A stretch of 64,000 bases of DNA, from contig CAWJKU010000004.1 of NCBI GenBank assembly GCA_963843535.1, forward strand, positions 186,001 through 250,000, written 5' to 3'. This DNA comes from CAVUNY01 sp963843535 (GTDB lineage: Bacteria; Chloroflexota; Anaerolineae; Anaerolineales; Anaerolineaceae). The position numbers were made by a program, and so were the translations under genes. Below, one piece after another: positions 26,024 through 34,527 of the stretch. The notes beneath the pieces are model-generated. The model saw only the letters and a program-made list of their open reading frames with translations, did no database searches and had not been told where the DNA came from. Positions within the stretch are counted from its first letter, which is position 1. Each line of letters starts with the position of its first letter.

Positions 26024-27427
26024 CTAATCATTACCCACATCTTTGAAGCTAGAAAGAGGGCGAAAGACAAGGTACATGTAGGTGAGATCTGAAAGATGTT
26101 GAAATCCTTTCCAAATGACAGTCACGCCAGGGTGACCATCCCCTTTCCGGTTCTGAAAGCCGCCCAATTGAGCGATCCAGCGCACAGCCTGGTTCAAAGC
26201 GGGAGGAGTGGGCGGCAGAATAGTGGTGTGATGGATCGCACAATACAAAGCTTGCCATTCGGGCTCATTCAACAGAGCTAGGCAAGACAGTTGCGGGGTT
26301 GCCCGAGACAACATGGTGGCATACAGAACGCGCCAGGCGATCACTGCATACAAGGTAAGGCAACGCTTCAGCCGGTCGGCAGTTTCCAACTGGCGGGCTT
26401 CGATGCGACAGCCGCTTTTGAGAACTTTATGCCAGACTTCAATTCCCCAGCGACAAGCGTACCAGGCCAACCGTTGCAGGGCATCCTGGGCGGTCTGAAC
26501 CGGCACTGTAGTCAGCAACAGCCATTCCACGGCTGGCAGGTTGGGCGGTGGGGCAGTTTCGATGGCCCAAACCGCCCAAACCTTGACCAGTGGCAGCTTT
26601 TCCTTGCCCCGATTCTGCGAGGGGCGCAAGCTGATTTCACGCCAATGGACCGCCAGACTAGCCGTGCGCCCCGCTTGCCCGTTACGTGGCGAAACCGTAA
26701 CCTCCGTGACGGCCACCACCGGGGTCGCCGCCAGTGCGGCCCACAGATAGCCTTCCTCCGCCTCGACCCGTCGGTCCATCGCAGCGCGCACCAGCAAATC
26801 CACGCCGACCGAGCGCTCCACCCGAAACAGGTCGTAGATATCTGCTTCCCGATCACCTACACTCACAAAATGGGTGTCAGGACAGGCTTGACGAGCAGCT
26901 TCGACCGCCTCCAAGCTTTTCAGCCATTTTTGGCTTTCTTTTTCTGCAATGGGGCGCTGTTTGCGACTTTTCATTTGAGCCAAGCCTTCTGCGTCTCGCG
27001 CCCAAACTTGTTGCGCCAACACTCCCAGGGGTACATGCTCTTCGCTGATGGCCAGGGTCGAATGCGCCACCAACCCTTGCGTAGTGGCACTGGTCAGCGG
27101 CCCCAAACCTTCCGTCTCCGGATGCGCCGACCAATCCAAAAAGGTCGTGTCTTGCACCGCCAATACCACCTTCACACTGACCATCCGCCGGTAGGTCGCC
27201 TCGATATGACTTTGCAGCATGCCCTCCGGGGTCACTCCTTCATTATCAAAAAATCGATATGCGGCTTTCAATGTGGCTGGCTCTCCGCTGGCATCCGGCA
27301 GCGAACCCTGGGGCTTCTCTCCCAACACCCCCGCCAACTGTACCAGCCGCGCCGTCAGACGCTTATCTCCCAATTCGGCTCCGCTAAACCCCTCTTCCGC
27401 CCATTCCTGCTCTGTTGCTTGTCTCAC
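26024..27427 (-). CDS. IS4-family transposase, Tn5-like
   Basis: A 467-residue DDE transposase. The N-terminal DNA-binding domain (EEGFSGAELGDKRLTARLVQLAGVLGEKP, KAAYRFFDNEGV) is of the Tn5 type. Catalytic motifs are VLAVQDTTFLDWS (first Asp), FVSVGDREADIYDLF (second Asp) and the YREK-like RWGIEVWHKVLKSGCRIE (Glu). The stop codon TAG is formed by the outermost three bases of the left inverted repeat, so the gene reads through the terminal repeat. Confidence 0.93.
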   Translation of the reverse strand: MRQATEQEWAEEGFSGAELGDKRLTARLVQLAGVLGEKPQGSLPDASGEPATLKAAYRFFDNEGVTPEGMLQSHIEATYRRMVSVKVVLAVQDTTFLDWSAHPETEGLGPLTSATTQGLVAHSTLAISEEHVPLGVLAQQVWARDAEGLAQMKSRKQRPIAEKESQKWLKSLEAVEAARQACPDTHFVSVGDREADIYDLFRVERSVGVDLLVRAAMDRRVEAEEGYLWAALAATPVVAVTEVTVSPRNGQAGRTASLAVHWREISLRPSQNRGKEKLPLVKVWAVWAIETAPPPNLPAVEWLLLTTVPVQTAQDALQRLAWYACRWGIEVWHKVLKSGCRIEARQLETADRLKRCLTLYAVIAWRVLYATMLSRATPQLSCLALLNEPEWQALYCAIHHTTILPPTPPALNQAVRWIAQLGGFQNRKGDGHPGVTVIWKGFQHLSDLTYMYLVFRPLSSFKDVGND

Positions 27428-27507
27428 GGCTTGTCCCTGGCTTCCTTTTGGCTTTTTCCTATCCTACCACTTCCTACCCTGCCTGTAGATTTGTGGGTAA
27501 TGATTAG
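26024..27507 (-). mobile_element. IS4-family (Tn5/IS50-like) insertion sequence, complete
   Basis: A 1484-bp element with perfect 16-bp terminal inverted repeats (CTAATCATTACCCACA at 26024-26039 and its complement at 27492-27507). It is flanked by a 10-bp target duplication. It carries one transposase gene and no cargo. Intact ends and an uninterrupted transposase frame suggest a recent, possibly active insertion. It landed in the intergenic region between rsmI and the VOC gene without damaging either promoter. Confidence 0.93.
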
Positions 27508-27517
27508 CGGGCGCACC
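27508..27517. repeat. Target-site duplication, right copy
   Basis: CGGGCGCACC directly after the right inverted repeat; see 26014-26023. Confidence 0.85.
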
Positions 27518-27556
27518 AAGGGTGTCAGCGCACCCGCAGGGATGAGGGGGCTGGTG

Positions 27557-27562
27557 TATAAT
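27557..27562 (+). promoter_or_regulatory. -10 box upstream of VOC gene
   Basis: TATAAT 61 nt before the ATG at 27624. It lies 50 bp beyond the right end of the insertion sequence, so it could be native or be influenced by the element. Confidence 0.4.
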
Positions 27563-27623
27563 CGATGCGGCGATTCTCATATTTGGGTTGTCTGGCAAGT
27601 ATCCCCATACTTTTAGGAGCAAA

Positions 27624-28025
27624 ATGATCACCAACATGGCCCATGCCTGTTTCACCGTATCGGATATGGACCGTGCCGAGCAGTTTTATGTCGGCGCGCT
27701 GGAGTTGAAGCCTGCTTTTGATTATATCGATGAGCAGGGCAGGCGTTATGGACTGTATCTTTATTTGGGCGGGCGGAATTTTATCGAGCTCTTCACCGGC
27801 GAGCTGGGCGAACCGGCTCAGAAGCAGTCTTTCCGCCATATCTGCCTGGAAGTGGATGATATCCAGACCACCGTTCAACGCATGCGCAGTAAGGGGGTCG
27901 AGGTTTCGGAACCGAAGTTGGGTAAGGACCGCAGCTGGCAGGCCTGGATCACCGATCCTGACGGAAACCGCATCGAGTTGCACGATTACAACCCTGACAG
28001 CAAACAGGCGCCTTATATAACCTAA
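27624..28025 (+). CDS. VOC/glyoxalase-fold protein
   Basis: A 133-residue vicinal-oxygen-chelate protein with two beta-alpha-beta-beta-beta modules: MAHACFTVSDMDRAEQFYV..., FRHICLEVDDIQTTVQRMRSKGV and AWITDPDGNRIELHDY. Metal-ligand candidates are His18-region, Glu of FIELF, His of FRHICLEV and Glu of RIELH. AGGAG stands 6 nt before the ATG. Exact reaction not predictable. Confidence 0.87.
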   Translation: MITNMAHACFTVSDMDRAEQFYVGALELKPAFDYIDEQGRRYGLYLYLGGRNFIELFTGELGEPAQKQSFRHICLEVDDIQTTVQRMRSKGVEVSEPKLGKDRSWQAWITDPDGNRIELHDYNPDSKQAPYIT

Positions 28026-28057
28026 CCCCTCTGCTAGGGTTGTCCAGAAAGTCTCTT

Positions 28058-28101
28058 TTTGAGTTTTTTGACCGCCACTTGTGGCGGTCAAAAAACTCAA
28101 A
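28058..28101. repeat. T-first/A-last palindrome (element P2)
   Basis: A perfect 21-bp stem (arms 28058-28078 and 28081-28101) with a 2-nt loop. The 5' arm contains GAGTTTTTTGACCGCCAC. The T6 tract is on the 5' side and A6 on the 3' side. Lies between two convergent genes. Confidence 0.7.
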
Positions 28102-28163
28102 TAATCTCTACCTGTGCTAGGGGCTGTGCGAAAAGTTTATTCTTCAGACAGCCCTATGGGTGA

Positions 28164-28943
28164 TTATTTTGCTTTATCCACTTCAACCTGCAGGACGCCT
28201 TTCAGGGTGGAGAATTCAAGGCCTTTAGAGGTCAGGTAGTCTTTAATCACGATGCCGGCTGAGGGCAATGGCGCGGCGATCACCTGCTCGATCGTCGCAG
28301 GCGCCACACCCCAATCCAGCAGGTTCTGGAAGGTGGTTTTGCCAGTGATGGTACGATCCGCGGCAACGTGCTCGGTGGTGGATGCGGTGGGTTGGGGTGC
28401 AGCGGAAGTCTGCGCGGCGGCTGGAGCAGGTGTTTCCTGAGGGGTCGTTTCTGCCGCCGGTTGGCCGAGATCTACGGTGTGCGTTTTCAAATAATCAGTC
28501 TGTTCCGGGGACAGCTTCGCCTTTGTGGTCAGGATGTTCGCGGCTTCTGCTGGCAGGTAAGAGTCCACACTCAGGTCGTAAGGCAGGCCTTTGTATAGGG
28601 CTACAAACAGGCGGACCGAATCGGTGCCGATCTCATACCCGCTGTCAGCGAACTGCGCTTCAAGGTTCTTGACCTGGTAGGCTGCCGGGTCCGCCTCAGG
28701 CGGGAAGTGGAAACCTGTTTGTAAGTTTGCCAGGGGGACAGCGAACAGATTGGAGATATCGCCAAATGTATATGAACCGCGGATATCTGCCGGGTTGTAC
28801 TGCCCGGCGAACTCCCCTTCCGTAAAGGTGACTGGCACCTTGGTGGTGGAAGTTTGGAACCAGCCCAGGGTCGAAGTCAGGGCGATCCCGCCGAAGAATA
28901 TGATGAATACAATGGCTGCCAGGGGTTTCGAGGTTAGTTTCAT
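28164..28943 (-). CDS. Membrane-anchored protein of unknown function linked to NapH-like iron-sulfur protein
   Basis: A 259-residue protein with an N-terminal membrane segment (about 8-28), an extracytoplasmic region rich in FxxG..., an Ala/Pro/Thr linker (about 160-190) and a compact C-terminal domain of about 65 residues (ITGKTTFQNLLDWGVAPATIEQVI, KDYLTSKGLEFSTLKGVLQ). That domain looks like a small helical module. I do not recognise an enzymatic motif. It overlaps the preceding polyferredoxin gene by 4 bp (ATGA), so the two are probably functional partners. Confidence 0.75.
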   Translation of the reverse strand: MKLTSKPLAAIVFIIFFGGIALTSTLGWFQTSTTKVPVTFTEGEFAGQYNPADIRGSYTFGDISNLFAVPLANLQTGFHFPPEADPAAYQVKNLEAQFADSGYEIGTDSVRLFVALYKGLPYDLSVDSYLPAEAANILTTKAKLSPEQTDYLKTHTVDLGQPAAETTPQETPAPAAAQTSAAPQPTASTTEHVAADRTITGKTTFQNLLDWGVAPATIEQVIAAPLPSAGIVIKDYLTSKGLEFSTLKGVLQVEVDKAK

Positions 28944-29779
28944 TTCGCACCGCCCGTCGAGAACTCAACTACATCTGCAAAGGGACAGGAAGCTTCGGTG
29001 GTGCATTCCATGCAGCTGATGCACTGGTGATCGCGTACGACTTTCATGCTGGAAACCAGGATGTTCATCGGGCAGGCCCGGTTGCAGGCGCCGTCCATCT
29101 TACAGATGCCTTCGTTGCGGCGGATGCTGAACACACGGAACAGGTTGGTGACGCCCAACACCGCGCCGTAGGGACAGGCATACTTGCACCAGGGGCGTTC
29201 CACCAGCAGGCTGGCAGCCAGAGTTACCCCCAGAACAACCAGCCCGCCCACCGCCACTTCGCTTGTCCAAAAGTTGAACAGGGCAAAATAGGGGTCATAA
29301 TCGGCAAACCATAATGTGGCGCTGGTGGCGGTCACGTAAACGATCCACGCCAGCACCAGGTAGCGCGCATAGCGCAGCCAGCGGTCGATGGCATACGGGA
29401 TGAAATTGTTATATTTGCGTTTGAAGATGCGTTTCCCGATCTTGCCAAACCATTCTTGTACGGTGCCGAACGGGCAGATCCAACCGCAAAATACCGGCCC
29501 AAACAGGATGGATAGAATAAAGGCCAGGATCATTAAGACAAAAGCCGATTCATGAATTTTCTGCACAAATGTGCCGGCAGTAGCATACTGGTAAATGGTC
29601 ACCACGCCTCCAAACGGGCACAGGGCATGCAATGAGGCATTACTCAAGAGGGGGATGCTCTGTCCGGTTTCTGCCAGCGAGTGGTTGACGGAGATTGCCA
29701 GGACCAGGATAACGAAAAACCACTGCACAAACGGCCGGATCACGATCTTGCGGCGAAAATACTTCTTAAAAGCGTTCAA
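28940..29779 (-). CDS. NapH/YccM-like membrane 4Fe-4S polyferredoxin
   Basis: A 279-residue membrane iron-sulfur protein with five or so hydrophobic segments. Two CxxxCP loops (CGWICPFG, CKYACPYG) occur in the membrane part. Two C-terminal ferredoxin-like clusters follow (CKMDGACNRACP, CISCMECTTEASCP). Such proteins pass electrons across or at the membrane, as NapH, NosR and YccM do. The TTG start at 29779 is supported by GGAGGA 8 nt upstream. Redox partner inferred to be the overlapping downstream gene. Confidence 0.88.
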   Translation of the reverse strand: MNAFKKYFRRKIVIRPFVQWFFVILVLAISVNHSLAETGQSIPLLSNASLHALCPFGGVVTIYQYATAGTFVQKIHESAFVLMILAFILSILFGPVFCGWICPFGTVQEWFGKIGKRIFKRKYNNFIPYAIDRWLRYARYLVLAWIVYVTATSATLWFADYDPYFALFNFWTSEVAVGGLVVLGVTLAASLLVERPWCKYACPYGAVLGVTNLFRVFSIRRNEGICKMDGACNRACPMNILVSSMKVVRDHQCISCMECTTEASCPFADVVEFSTGGAK

Positions 29780-29877
29780 AGTGAACTTCCTCCAACATTA
29801 ACTGGGTGGTATTGGGCTTAGTGTAAAGTAAAGTTGTGAAGTTTATGTGAATTTCATATAGAGAAGTTATATACATT

Positions 29878-29903
29878 GAGCCTTGCTCCAAAAGGCAAGG
29901 CTC
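29878..29903 (-). terminator. Hairpin downstream of thioredoxin-CcdA gene
   Basis: GAGCCTTGC and GCAAGGCTC around an 8-nt loop, 70 bp past the stop of the minus-strand gene at 29973. There is no strong U-tract, so rho-independent action is uncertain. Confidence 0.4.
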
Positions 29904-29972
29904 GATGATTGATGATTCACCTGAATCTTATTTAGAACCTATCCGAAAAATATTCAATTTCTGGATAGATAT

Positions 29973-31343
29973 TTAATGTGAGGTTCGTTTATGGCGGGAC
30001 TTGGGCCGTTTTTCGGTGCCAATCCAGATTCCCATGGAGGGTAAAATCCTGCGATGCACAAGCAGGATCAGCAGCACGGCAGCAAAGGCAGCTCCGAAGA
30101 CCACCAGCGATTTCGAAAGGGTGTTCATGATCGTTGGATCGATCACCATTACCCCGGCCAGGGTGATCATTAATACACCACCGATCAATTTCAGGATCCG
30201 GCCGTGTTTTTCTTCCATCCGGCTGGCTTTCAGGCTGAAGACCGCCACCATGAAAATGCCCAGCTCGTCGATCTGGTAGATTAACAGGTACAGCAGCAGC
30301 AAGAGCACGAATGTTGCCACGCTGGCATTTTGGGCTACGAGCAGGTTGGTCCACAATACTGGGAAACCAGCTGTGCAGGAGAATTCCACCAGGGACACTC
30401 CGCCGGCCATCACCACAGTCGCCCCGGCTAATCCCCAGAATGACTGGCTGGCATCCATGATCCGCCTGATGCGCTGGAAGATGCCGGGTTTGGCCGAATC
30501 GTTAATCGTGAAAGACAGGCCTTCCTTGTAAAAGAAATAATCCTTGAGGTTGACCAACCCAAAGAACAGGGCTACCAATGCCACCACCACCTGAACCCAA
30601 TCTACGAAATTTACCACTGTGAACATGGTGAACAATCCGGTGATGAACAGACCGTATACCGCCGCGGTAACCGTTAGAAAAATCAACCCGATCAGGAGCA
30701 CTTTTCGGCGTGAGCCGGTATGCAGGGTCAGGGTCAACAGCATGGTCAAGACCCACACCGAACAAGGATTAAAGCCGTCGACGAAGGAAATCAAAAGCGT
30801 GCTAACCGCCAGCGATTGGGTGGTCAGGTTAACCTCACCGATCAAGGGAACGGTGATCACTTCTTTATTTTCTTGGGGTTTGACCGGCGTAGAGGGCCGC
30901 GGCCCTTCGGTCAGAATGCCTGCTCCGGCATCGATGCAGCCGTTAGTCAGACAGGCATCGACTTCTTTCTTTATCTCAGAGCCGAGGTCGTCGCTGTAAC
31001 CGATCCAATATTTTTCGCCAATAAAGGTAACCGGTACACCGGTGACTTCAAAGTCATAAAAATCAGCCATTTTTTTTAGCTTTGTTTGATTTTCGGCGTT
31101 GTACCAGACTTCATACGACTGCAGCTCAATATTTGAATTGGCTTTGACCATGGCTTCAAGAACCGGTTTTTCAGCCGCGCAGTGCGGGCAGCCGTCGCCC
31201 CAGAACAAGTAAATGACAACTTTTTCGCCCGCTGGAACAGGCGCATTGGCCTGAACAGGTTTTCCGGCGTTGAAAAACATCCCGCCCACAAGCCAGGCGA
31301 CCCCTACCAATAGCAAGTAGATCCACACCCGTGAAAGACGCAT
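29973..31343 (-). CDS. Thioredoxin-domain / CcdA-like transmembrane fusion protein
   Basis: A 456-residue fusion. An N-terminal membrane anchor (about 7-24) leads to an extracytoplasmic thioredoxin-like domain with active site CPHC at 52-55 and cis-proline segment VTGVPVTFIG. Then comes a six-helix CcdA/DsbD-like membrane domain with paired cysteines in FVDGFNPCSVWVL and LVEFSCTAGFPVLW. It probably relays thiol electrons from the cytoplasm to extracytoplasmic targets. ATG 31343 has GGAGGG 6 nt upstream; the earlier in-frame ATG at 31361 lies before the predicted transcription start. Confidence 0.85.
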   Translation of the reverse strand: MRLSRVWIYLLLVGVAWLVGGMFFNAGKPVQANAPVPAGEKVVIYLFWGDGCPHCAAEKPVLEAMVKANSNIELQSYEVWYNAENQTKLKKMADFYDFEVTGVPVTFIGEKYWIGYSDDLGSEIKKEVDACLTNGCIDAGAGILTEGPRPSTPVKPQENKEVITVPLIGEVNLTTQSLAVSTLLISFVDGFNPCSVWVLTMLLTLTLHTGSRRKVLLIGLIFLTVTAAVYGLFITGLFTMFTVVNFVDWVQVVVALVALFFGLVNLKDYFFYKEGLSFTINDSAKPGIFQRIRRIMDASQSFWGLAGATVVMAGGVSLVEFSCTAGFPVLWTNLLVAQNASVATFVLLLLLYLLIYQIDELGIFMVAVFSLKASRMEEKHGRILKLIGGVLMITLAGVMVIDPTIMNTLSKSLVVFGAAFAAVLLILLVHRRILPSMGIWIGTEKRPKSRHKRTSH

Positions 31344-31362
31344 ACATAGCCCTCCGCGCATG

Positions 31363-31368
31363 ATTATA
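31363..31368 (-). promoter_or_regulatory. -10 box of thioredoxin-CcdA gene
   Basis: TATAAT on the minus strand, 19 nt before the ATG at 31343. The predicted short leader contains GGAGGG. Confidence 0.5.
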
Positions 31369-31392
31369 AACGATCTATGCTAAAAATAAATG

Positions 31393-31418
31393 AGGGGACG
31401 CTAAATTTAGCGTCCCCT
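31393..31418 (-). terminator. 26-bp perfect palindrome after ABC transporter operon
   Basis: Arms AGGGGACGCTAAA and TTTAGCGTCCCCT meet at the centre. On the minus strand it is followed by a U-rich CATTTATTTTTAG, so it reads as an intrinsic terminator of the ATP-binding gene ending at 31445. Confidence 0.6.
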
Positions 31419-31444
31419 ACAGGCTTATTTCAACAGAATGTGAT

Positions 31445-32177
<733 letters not shown>

Positions 32178-32194
<17 letters not shown>

Positions 32195-33066
32195 TTTTAA
32201 ACATCCTCTTTTCCAACAACTTGACAAACAGCGAAAGAATGAGGGTCATCGTCAGGTAAAGCACAGCCAGAACCGTGTAGGCTTCAGGATAGCGGAAGGA
32301 CCGCCCGGCATATAAGCGGGCGACCTGGGTGAGATCACGCACTGCCAGGACAGAGACCAGGGATGAGTCTTTGACCATGGCGATAAAATCATTGCCCAGG
32401 GCGGGCAGCACGTTGCGGATGGCCTGGGGCAGGATGATGTAGCGCATGGCCTGCCAGTAAGACATGCCCAAAGAGCGGGCAGCTTCCATCTGTCCGCGGC
32501 CGATGGATTGAATGCCAGCCCGGAAAATTTCAGCCTGAAATGCGCCGTAGGTCACCGAGAGGGCGATGATCGCACGCAGCGTCATGGGCACGCCCTGGTT
32601 ATCGATCGCAGCCAGCGATGCGCCGATTCCAGCCAGGCCGATGGAAGTCAACCATTCCCCCAGCCCTTTCAGCAGTTCTACTCCCGCCGGCACCCCGACC
32701 AGGGCAATGTAGAAAATAACGACCAGCATGGGGATGCCGCGGATTAATTCCACGTACAGCGTGAAAATATTTTTAATGATCACATTGTGGGAGATGCGGC
32801 CCAACCCGGCAATCAGACCTAAAACCAGGGCGATGGCATAGGCCGCGAGGGAGGTGGTGATGGTGACGCCGATCCCTTGCCAGATGAAACCAAAAGACTT
32901 CGCGGAAGCTTTCTTCGGTGGTGACGATATAAAACGTCCACAGGGCAATGATCACCAGTCCCAAGACCCACCACGGAAAGCGTGAAAGGCGAGCCACAAG
33001 GGGATCAGGCGGCCGGGCAGAATCCACGATTGCGCTTTTTTGGGGGGCCTTTGTTAGTTCTTCCAC
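32178..33066 (-). pseudogene. Polar amino-acid ABC transporter permease, frameshifted at 32892-32895
   Basis: The N-terminal 59 residues (GTG start at 33066 with GAGGAG; first membrane segment WWVLGLVIIALWTFYIV) are in one frame. The remaining permease (GFIWQGIGVTITTSLAAYAI..., EAARSLGMSYWQAMRYIILPQA with the EAA loop) is in another. A +1 shift, or removal of one T from the TTTT run (AAAA at 32892-32895 on the plus strand), restores a full-length protein of about 295 residues. This is either a genuine inactivating indel, a homopolymer sequencing error or recoding. Everything else in the operon is intact. Confidence 0.8.
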
Positions 33067-33102
33067 ACATACTCCTCAAGCGAGTCCAACCAGACCCGAG
33101 TG

Positions 33103-33141
33103 TTTTTTTTCAAGACCGGCTGCGAAGCAGCCGGTCTTGAA
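33103..33141. repeat. Hairpin with T8 on 5' side inside ABC operon (element P7)
   Basis: A perfect 15-bp stem (33109-33123 and 33127-33141) with a GCGAAGC-type GAA mini-loop, preceded on the plus strand by T8. In the operon direction (minus) it is followed by A8, not U8. It sits between the binding-protein and permease genes and may stabilise the upstream message, favouring binding-protein expression (inference). Confidence 0.6.
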
Positions 33142-33153
33142 TTGATTTACAAC

Positions 33154-34068
33154 TTATTGCTTGATGTCTGATTCGATGGATTTGAAGTTTTCCCCGAAGT
33201 ATTTCTCGTTGAATTTGTTCAAGGTGCCGTCGGCATTCATCGCCTGCAGGGCCTTGTTCACCGGATCGACCAGGGTGCTGCCCTTGGGGAAGATGAAGCC
33301 CAATTCGTCGCCCGAGATCGAGGGACCTACCAGCTTTACCTTGTCTGAGTTTTCCCCCAGATAGCCCTGTCCAGCGGTTTCATCCATGATCACGGCATCG
33401 ATATCGCTTGAAATCAGGGCCTGAACAGCGAAGGGGAACTGCTCGAAGGCTTTTACGCGGCTTTCCGGGAGGAACTTGACCGCCGTTTCATAGTTGGTAG
33501 TGCCGGTCTGGGTGCCCATGACCAGTTTTTCGTTCTTGACGAAATCATCCATGCTCGCGAACCGGGTTTCGTCTTTGCGCACCAGCAAACGCTGGTCGAC
33601 TTTGACATATCCCATCGAGAAATCGACCTTCTGCTTGCGGTCATCGTTGATCGTGATGCCATCGGCAGCGGCGTCATACTGCCCATCGGCGACGGACTGG
33701 ATCATACCTTCCCAGGAGGCTTCAACATACTTGGGTGTGCAGTGCAGGCGGACGCAGATCTCGTTCCAGGCATCGTAGTCCCAGCCGCCCGGCTGACCGG
33801 AGCTGAGCACGATATAGTTGAAGGGGGGATAAGCATTCTCGACCGCGATGGTGATCTCTTTGCATTTCAGGTCGACGATCGCCTTGTCGGCGCTGCCCAG
33901 GCATTTGCCGGGTTCAATCGCGGCGGTGGCGTCTGGGATACGCGATGTGGCTGTGGGGGCAGCAGCAGGTTGAGTGGCTGCGGGGGCCGAGGTGGCAGGG
34001 GCGCAAGCCGCGAGCACTACGGCGGCAATCAACAACACGTACAGCAATTTCAATTTGTTGGAAAACAT
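33154..34068 (-). CDS. Amino-acid ABC transporter substrate-binding lipoprotein
   Basis: A 304-residue family-3 (SBP_bac_3) solute-binding protein. The signal peptide ends in a lipobox VLAAC at about residues 18-22. A Thr/Ala/Pro linker follows, then ITIAVENAYPPFNYIV, GWDYDAWNEICVRL, AAADGITINDDRKQKVDFSMGY and the basic/polar ligand loop LVMGTQTGTTNYETAVKFL. First gene of the operon with the permease and ATPase. Substrate likely a polar amino acid; not more specific. Confidence 0.93.
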   Translation of the reverse strand: MFSNKLKLLYVLLIAAVVLAACAPATSAPAATQPAAAPTATSRIPDATAAIEPGKCLGSADKAIVDLKCKEITIAVENAYPPFNYIVLSSGQPGGWDYDAWNEICVRLHCTPKYVEASWEGMIQSVADGQYDAAADGITINDDRKQKVDFSMGYVKVDQRLLVRKDETRFASMDDFVKNEKLVMGTQTGTTNYETAVKFLPESRVKAFEQFPFAVQALISSDIDAVIMDETAGQGYLGENSDKVKLVGPSISGDELGFIFPKGSTLVDPVNKALQAMNADGTLNKFNEKYFGENFKSIESDIKQ

Positions 34069-34372
34069 GGTAACTACTCCTCTTCTAGCGAATTTTTGGC
34101 GACCTCCTCCAGGTCACCGGATACACCATTCACCAACGTGAAAATCGCTTTGCGGCGAACTTCACCTCATGAACCTGAATGGCAGACACTGATCGGGATT
34201 GGACTGCGTTCACAAACAACAAACCCTCCTGTCTATATTTGGCGGAGGGCTTTGCATTAATAATATGGGTATTGGGTACCTGGTACTATCAAGCGCTGCC
34301 GCCCCCACCATCCTCAACGGAGGGGGGATGTTCGGTCTAGTGTCGCTTCAATTCCAGGCGAGACATCATGAT
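34069..34372 (-). promoter_or_regulatory. Long structured leader of the amino-acid ABC operon
   Basis: About 300 nt separate the predicted promoter from the binding-protein ATG. On the minus strand it can form several hairpins: TGTC(T)CGC/GCGACA near the 5' end, CCCTCC/GGAGGG (34224-34229 with 34244-34249) followed by the U-rich TTTGTTGTTTG, TTCAC/GTGAA, and GGTGACC/GGTCGCC near the start. The second looks like an attenuator terminator. I do not recognise a known riboswitch class. Confidence 0.45.
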
Positions 34373-34379
34373 GCATGAA

Positions 34380-34408
34380 TTTTTATCATACCGCACCCTG
34401 ATTGTCAA
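34380..34408 (-). promoter_or_regulatory. Promoter of amino-acid ABC operon
   Basis: On the minus strand TTGACA (34403-34408) is separated by 17 bp from TAAAAA (34380-34385). A consensus -35 with exact spacing compensates for the weak -10. The transcript would begin near 34373. Confidence 0.5.
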
Positions 34409-34440
34409 GTATGGGCGGAAAAATGGTAGAAGATTTTGAT

Positions 34441-34478
34441 GTGGGGATTTTGCAGCGAAAACTCTGCAAAATCTCCAC
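34441..34478. repeat. T-first/A-last palindrome (element P3)
   Basis: GTGGGGATTTTGCAG (34441-34455) pairs with CTGCAAAATCTCCAC (34464-34478) over 15 bp with one mismatch and an 8-nt loop. T4 is in the 5' arm and A4 in the 3' arm. Lies between the divergent ABC operon and amidohydrolase gene. Confidence 0.6.
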
Positions 34479-34527
34479 AATCGACTGGCTTGGGTTTGGT
34501 AAAATGAAGTCAGCAAAGGAGTTGTCG

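Noticed and set aside
26291..27616. Long open frame on the plus strand across the insertion sequence
   Set aside because: It is antisense to a transposase with clear DDE motifs, and its translation has no recognisable domain.
34069..34372. T-box riboswitch in the ABC operon leader
   Set aside because: GGATGGTGGGGGCGG looks a little like the T-box antiterminator sequence, but the AGGGTGGNACCGCG core and a specifier stem could not be found.
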